Below are positions 61,396 to 64,000 of a stretch of DNA of 64,000 bases, piece by piece. Source of the DNA: Halobaculum halobium. Its GTDB lineage: Archaea; Halobacteriota; Halobacteria; Halobacteriales; Haloferacaceae. A program made the translations under genes and the position numbers. How positions within the stretch are numbered: the first letter of the stretch is position 1; the number at the start of each line of letters is the position of its first letter. The notes below the pieces were generated by a model. The model did not search any database, was not told where the DNA came from, and was given only the letters and a program-made list of their open reading frames with translations. The stretch covers positions 558,001 through 622,000 of the forward strand of contig NZ_CP126158.1 in NCBI RefSeq assembly GCF_030127145.1, given 5' to 3'.

Positions 61396-62823
61396 TCAGG
61401 CGGCGACGAGGTCGACGACCGTCTCTTTCCCGCACACGAGGTTGTACGCGCCCTCGTCGTCGTTCCACAGGATCAGCACGTTCTCCACCGACAGGACCGC
61501 GCCGTACGGCGCCTCGCGGAGGTCCCGGTTCAGCGACGACTCCCCCGTGAGCACGAGGTAGTGCTCCAGCCGCTCGCTGCCGTCGCCAACCTTGAACAGC
61601 GGGTTCGCGTCGTCGTCGGGCGCGAGGTTGGCCGAGAGCTTGACACACAGGAGGTTGACTCGGTCTGTGACGTGGTCCTCGGAGTCGGCCATCCGGTGGT
61701 GCCGTTCGGCCCCGGCGACGACCGGGTGGCGGCGTTCGCCGTCCGGGCGGAGGATCGCCCACGAGAACTTCACGTCGGCGTTGACGTAGGTGCCGGGCTC
61801 CTCGTCGTACGCGCGCGTCGCGGCGTCGTCCAGTTTCCGCTGGAAGGAGGGGACCGCGAGGTCGGCCCGCACCTCGAAGGACCACCCGCGGTCGCTCGGC
61901 GCCGCACCGGGCCACAGCCTGAGGTCGGGGGCGTACACGCTCACGTCGCCGTCCGGCCGGACGAGCGCTCGCTCGACGCGTCGCAGTTCCGTCGAGGTGT
62001 TCAGGTCCGCCGGCGCGAGCAGGACGCAGGAGCCGTCGTCGCCGAGCGCGTCGAGGTAGTCGGAGACGACCGCCTCCGGGTCGTCGAGTTCCGAGAGCAC
62101 GTTGCCGAAGAGGACGAGATCGACCTCGCCCGCGGCGCCCGGGTCGAAGGCCTCGGCGGTCTCCCGGTGGATCGTCGTGTGGACGTTCGGCCGCGTCTCC
62201 GAGAGCACGTCGGCGAGCACGTCGGCGTTCGCGCTCGGCTCGATAGCGTGGTAGTCGAGGAGGGCGTCGTCGGGGAGGTAGTCGAGGAGCCCGAGCGCGG
62301 GGCCGCCGGTGCCCGCGCCCACGTCGAGGACACGCAGCGTGCGGGGGAGCAGTCCGCGGTCGGCGAGGCGGTCGAGGACGTAGCCGAGGGCGGCGTAGAA
62401 GTCCGGCTGGTGGTAGAGTGCGTATGCGAGCGCCGCGTCGGAGTCGTACTCGACGGGTCGCCCGCGGTAGTAGTCCTCCTTCAGTCGGTCGACCGTCTCC
62501 CGGAGCGCGTCGCCCGACTCGCCCTCGTGCCAGTCGAGGCCGTACGCCTCGAACAGGAGGTCCTCGATCGTCTCGGCGTGTTCCGCGGGGAGCCCTTCGG
62601 GCGACCACCCCGGCGGGTCGACCGGGTCGTCGTTCGCCGGAACGAAGGTGCCGTCCTCGCGCTCGACGAGCCCGAGGTCGAACGCCTCTTCGCGGAGGGC
62701 GGTGCGGACGACCGCCGGGTGCGGCTGGTCGGGGAGGTACTCGTACACCTCGTCTGGGTCGACGGGGCGGGCGTTGCGGAGGTACTTCGCGGTGTCGCGC
62801 AGCGCCTCGCGGTCGACGCTCAC
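61396..62823 (-). CDS. Rsm22-like small ribosomal subunit methyltransferase
   Basis: 475 residues from a GTG at 62823; a GTG at 62889 would add 22 Ala/Val-rich residues that do not look like the family start. Rossmann SAM-binding domain in the middle: RVLDVGAGTGGPALGLLDYL (motif I), AIEPSANADVLADV, LVLFGNVLSELDDPEAVVSD, and VLLAPADLNTSTELRRVERA. The C-terminal part has HHRMADSEDHVTDRVNLLCV and NVLILWNDDEGAYNLVCG, typical of Rsm22/METTL17-like proteins linked to small-subunit ribosome assembly. I do not see the Cys set of Fe-S-binding relatives. It is convergent with the ABC operon. Confidence 0.82.
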   Translation of the reverse strand: MSVDREALRDTAKYLRNARPVDPDEVYEYLPDQPHPAVVRTALREEAFDLGLVEREDGTFVPANDDPVDPPGWSPEGLPAEHAETIEDLLFEAYGLDWHEGESGDALRETVDRLKEDYYRGRPVEYDSDAALAYALYHQPDFYAALGYVLDRLADRGLLPRTLRVLDVGAGTGGPALGLLDYLPDDALLDYHAIEPSANADVLADVLSETRPNVHTTIHRETAEAFDPGAAGEVDLVLFGNVLSELDDPEAVVSDYLDALGDDGSCVLLAPADLNTSTELRRVERALVRPDGDVSVYAPDLRLWPGAAPSDRGWSFEVRADLAVPSFQRKLDDAATRAYDEEPGTYVNADVKFSWAILRPDGERRHPVVAGAERHHRMADSEDHVTDRVNLLCVKLSANLAPDDDANPLFKVGDGSERLEHYLVLTGESSLNRDLREAPYGAVLSVENVLILWNDDEGAYNLVCGKETVVDLVAA

Positions 62824-62980
62824 GGCGACCACCACGCGGGCGTCTGCGACCGCGACGCCGGCCTCGGCGACCGCGGTGTCGGAAGACACCCGCGTCGCGC
62901 GTGCGGTCGCGGGTGCGTCGGTGAACTCATATGCCGGCGGCTACTCGGTCGGCGGGGGTAACGGTTCTGTCTCGACCGCC

Positions 62981-63805
62981 TCAGTCGTCGGTAGTCGAGT
63001 CCTCGCTCTCGGCTCTCGCGTCGGCCGCGTCGCGGTCAGGTTCGACGCGCGACTCGGCGTCGACCGCCTCGCCCGCCCGCTCGAACAGTCCAGCGAACGC
63101 CTCGCGATCGGCGGCCGCCAGCGCGCTCGCGGCTTCCGCGACCGCGTCGGCACCGCCGGGGAACGTCTCGCGGATGTCGGCGTACACGCGCGGCTCCCCC
63201 TCGGTGACGGTGCGCGCCAACTCCGACAGCGGTTCCGACACCGGCGTGTGAAAGCGCTCGTCGACGTCGCCGGCGGCGAGCGCGTACGCGAGGGCGGCGG
63301 TGTGCGCGCCGGTCTGCACCGACGCCATGGCCTCGTCGTGCTCGCTTGCGGTCGTCTCGAACACCTCGTTGCCGACGGCCGCGAACCGCTCGCGGACGCG
63401 CTCGACGGTCGGGCCAGCTTCTCCGGGGACGTACGCGATCCGCCCCGGTCCCCGGGGCGGTGCGAACAGCGGGTGAAAGCTGGCGTATTCGCCGTCGACG
63501 ACGTCGGCCATCGCCGAGAGCGGCTCCGCCATGACGCCGGAGACGTCGACGATCGCTCCGTCGGCGGCGTTGTCGGCGTACTCCGCGACAGCGTCGGCGA
63601 CGACCGGGATCGGGACCGCGAGCACGACGCAGTCGAACGACTCGTCGGTGTCGAGGGGAACGACGCGGCCGTCGACGACCGACTCGGCGGCGTCCATCGC
63701 GGTCTGGGGGTTCGTGTCCGCGAGCGCGACGCGCTCGCTGACCGGGCGGAGGGTCTGTGCGGCCCACCGGCCCATCTCCCCGGCGCCGACGACGAGCAAC
63801 TTCAT
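62981..63805 (-). CDS. tyrA: Prephenate dehydrogenase (TyrA-like)
   Basis: 274 residues. NAD(P)-dependent oxidative decarboxylation of prephenate towards tyrosine. N-terminal Rossmann motif MKLLVVGAGEMGRWAAQTL, then CVVLAVPIPVVADAVAEYAD and the conserved ASFHPLFAPPRGPG near residue 110 (the prephenate-binding H-P-x-F segment). A helical dimerisation domain follows with TASEHDEAMASVQTGAHTAA (conserved His and Gln). The last 25 residues are acidic and disordered. It acts directly after the chorismate mutase at 53865-54176. Confidence 0.92.
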   Translation of the reverse strand: MKLLVVGAGEMGRWAAQTLRPVSERVALADTNPQTAMDAAESVVDGRVVPLDTDESFDCVVLAVPIPVVADAVAEYADNAADGAIVDVSGVMAEPLSAMADVVDGEYASFHPLFAPPRGPGRIAYVPGEAGPTVERVRERFAAVGNEVFETTASEHDEAMASVQTGAHTAALAYALAAGDVDERFHTPVSEPLSELARTVTEGEPRVYADIRETFPGGADAVAEAASALAAADREAFAGLFERAGEAVDAESRVEPDRDAADARAESEDSTTDD

Positions 63806-63904
63806 GCACTGCGCTATCGGGGTGGCGACCGAAAGGGTATCGGTCGGGGCGACCGGGACACGTCGCCCGCCGACCGACGCTCCGTCACCGGCGCCAGTCC
63901 GCTG

Positions 63905-64000
63905 TCACGATTCCACTGACGCGATCCGGAACCACTCCGCCGGGAGCGTGTCGCCGCCGTGGTCCTCCGCCGACAACAGCCGCATCCGCACGTCCGCCAG
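63905..64000 (-). CDS. C-terminal end of an unidentified protein (truncated by window edge)
   Basis: The last 31 codons and a stop (63905-63907) of a leftward gene that starts beyond the window. The visible part, containing RMRLLSAEDHGGDTLPAEWF and ending RIASVES, has normal coding composition. Too little is visible to name it. It probably precedes tyrA on the same strand with a spacer of about 99 bp. Confidence 0.5.
   Translation of the reverse strand: MADVRMRLLSAEDHGGDTLPAEWFRIASVES

Noticed and set aside
60196-62961. A single 921-residue fusion of ABC permease with an unknown C-terminal domain
   Set aside because: After about residue 352 the frame is antisense to the Rsm22-like gene and non-coding in character; the real last helix lies in another frame ending at 61358.
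1-64000. CRISPR arrays, insertion sequences, integrases, rRNA genes, riboswitches
   Set aside because: No regularly spaced repeats, transposase or integrase motifs, rRNA-like conserved stretches or recognisable riboswitch cores were seen on either strand.

Overview
This window is haloarchaeal chromosome (class Halobacteria; genus not resolvable from sequence alone). GC is very high with a strong G/C third-position bias, proteins are rich in Asp/Glu, and the information-processing genes are archaeal: RNA polymerase subunits D, N and K, L18e, archaeal S2/S4/S9/S11/S13, a GHMP-type shikimate kinase and an isopentenyl phosphate kinase. Most transcripts appear leaderless or nearly so, with TATA-like boxes about 24-30 nt before the start codon. 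Apart from small accessory ORFs there is no sign of mobile DNA: no transposase, integrase or CRISPR.

Layout. 0.1-13.1 kb: a PAS histidine kinase, a Dna2-like nuclease/helicase, two PH-domain membrane proteins (one frameshifted), an Lhr helicase, an MBL hydrolase, an EamA transporter, and mevalonate kinase next to isopentenyl phosphate kinase. 13.5-20.3 kb: a small STAS-like protein, then the ribosomal/RNA polymerase cluster read leftwards from a promoter near 20.28 kb: tRNA-Ser, S13, S4, S11, RpoD, tRNA-Leu (own promoter), L18e, L13, S9, RpoN, RpoK, enolase, S2. 20.4-25.4 kb: a PAS-GAF kinase, methylmalonate-semialdehyde dehydrogenase, glutamyl-tRNA synthetase. 25.8-31.6 kb: a MaoC hydratase, an RNA methyltransferase with an unknown Cys protein, DHPS-like FolP, MptE (frameshifted, preceded by a leaderless small ORF), photolyase, a mini zinc ribbon. 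31.7-43 kb: DJ-1/PfpI, a BASS transporter, superoxide dismutase, cytidine deaminase, small membrane proteins, GNAT, SDR, then a short-chain fatty-acid locus (AtoE-type transporter, AMP-forming CoA ligase, a stand-alone ligase fragment) and PurM. 43-52.4 kb: an M50 protease (frameshifted) with TraB, a DUF151 nuclease-like protein, a thioesterase, a Cache/HAMP chemoreceptor, a Tat-lipoprotein HtrA protease and several small conserved haloarchaeal proteins. 52.5-64 kb: a cold-shock protein, shikimate kinase plus chorismate mutase, rhodanese, DUF2891, beta-carbonic anhydrase, two tiny genes in an AT-richer island, an ABC-2 export operon whose first permease is fused to a PrsW-like domain, an Rsm22-like methyltransferase, prephenate dehydrogenase and one partial CDS.

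Functional links. Mevalonate kinase and isopentenyl phosphate kinase fit the archaeal modified mevalonate route to isoprenoid lipids. FolP-like and MptE form a pterin pair. Shikimate kinase, chorismate mutase and, 9 kb away, prephenate dehydrogenase serve aromatic amino-acid synthesis. AtoE transporter, CoA ligase, SDR and perhaps MmsA suggest uptake and activation of short-chain acids.

The main anomaly is that four otherwise intact genes (near 6.14, 29.38, 43.67 and 61.25 kb) are each broken by the apparent loss of one base in a short G/C run. This looks more like homopolymer undercalling in the assembly than four real pseudogenes. I found no clear previously undescribed multi-gene system. 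The most interesting candidates are the leaderless 28-residue ORF before mptE, the permease-PrsW fusion operon, and the two tiny genes at 56.7-57.3 kb.
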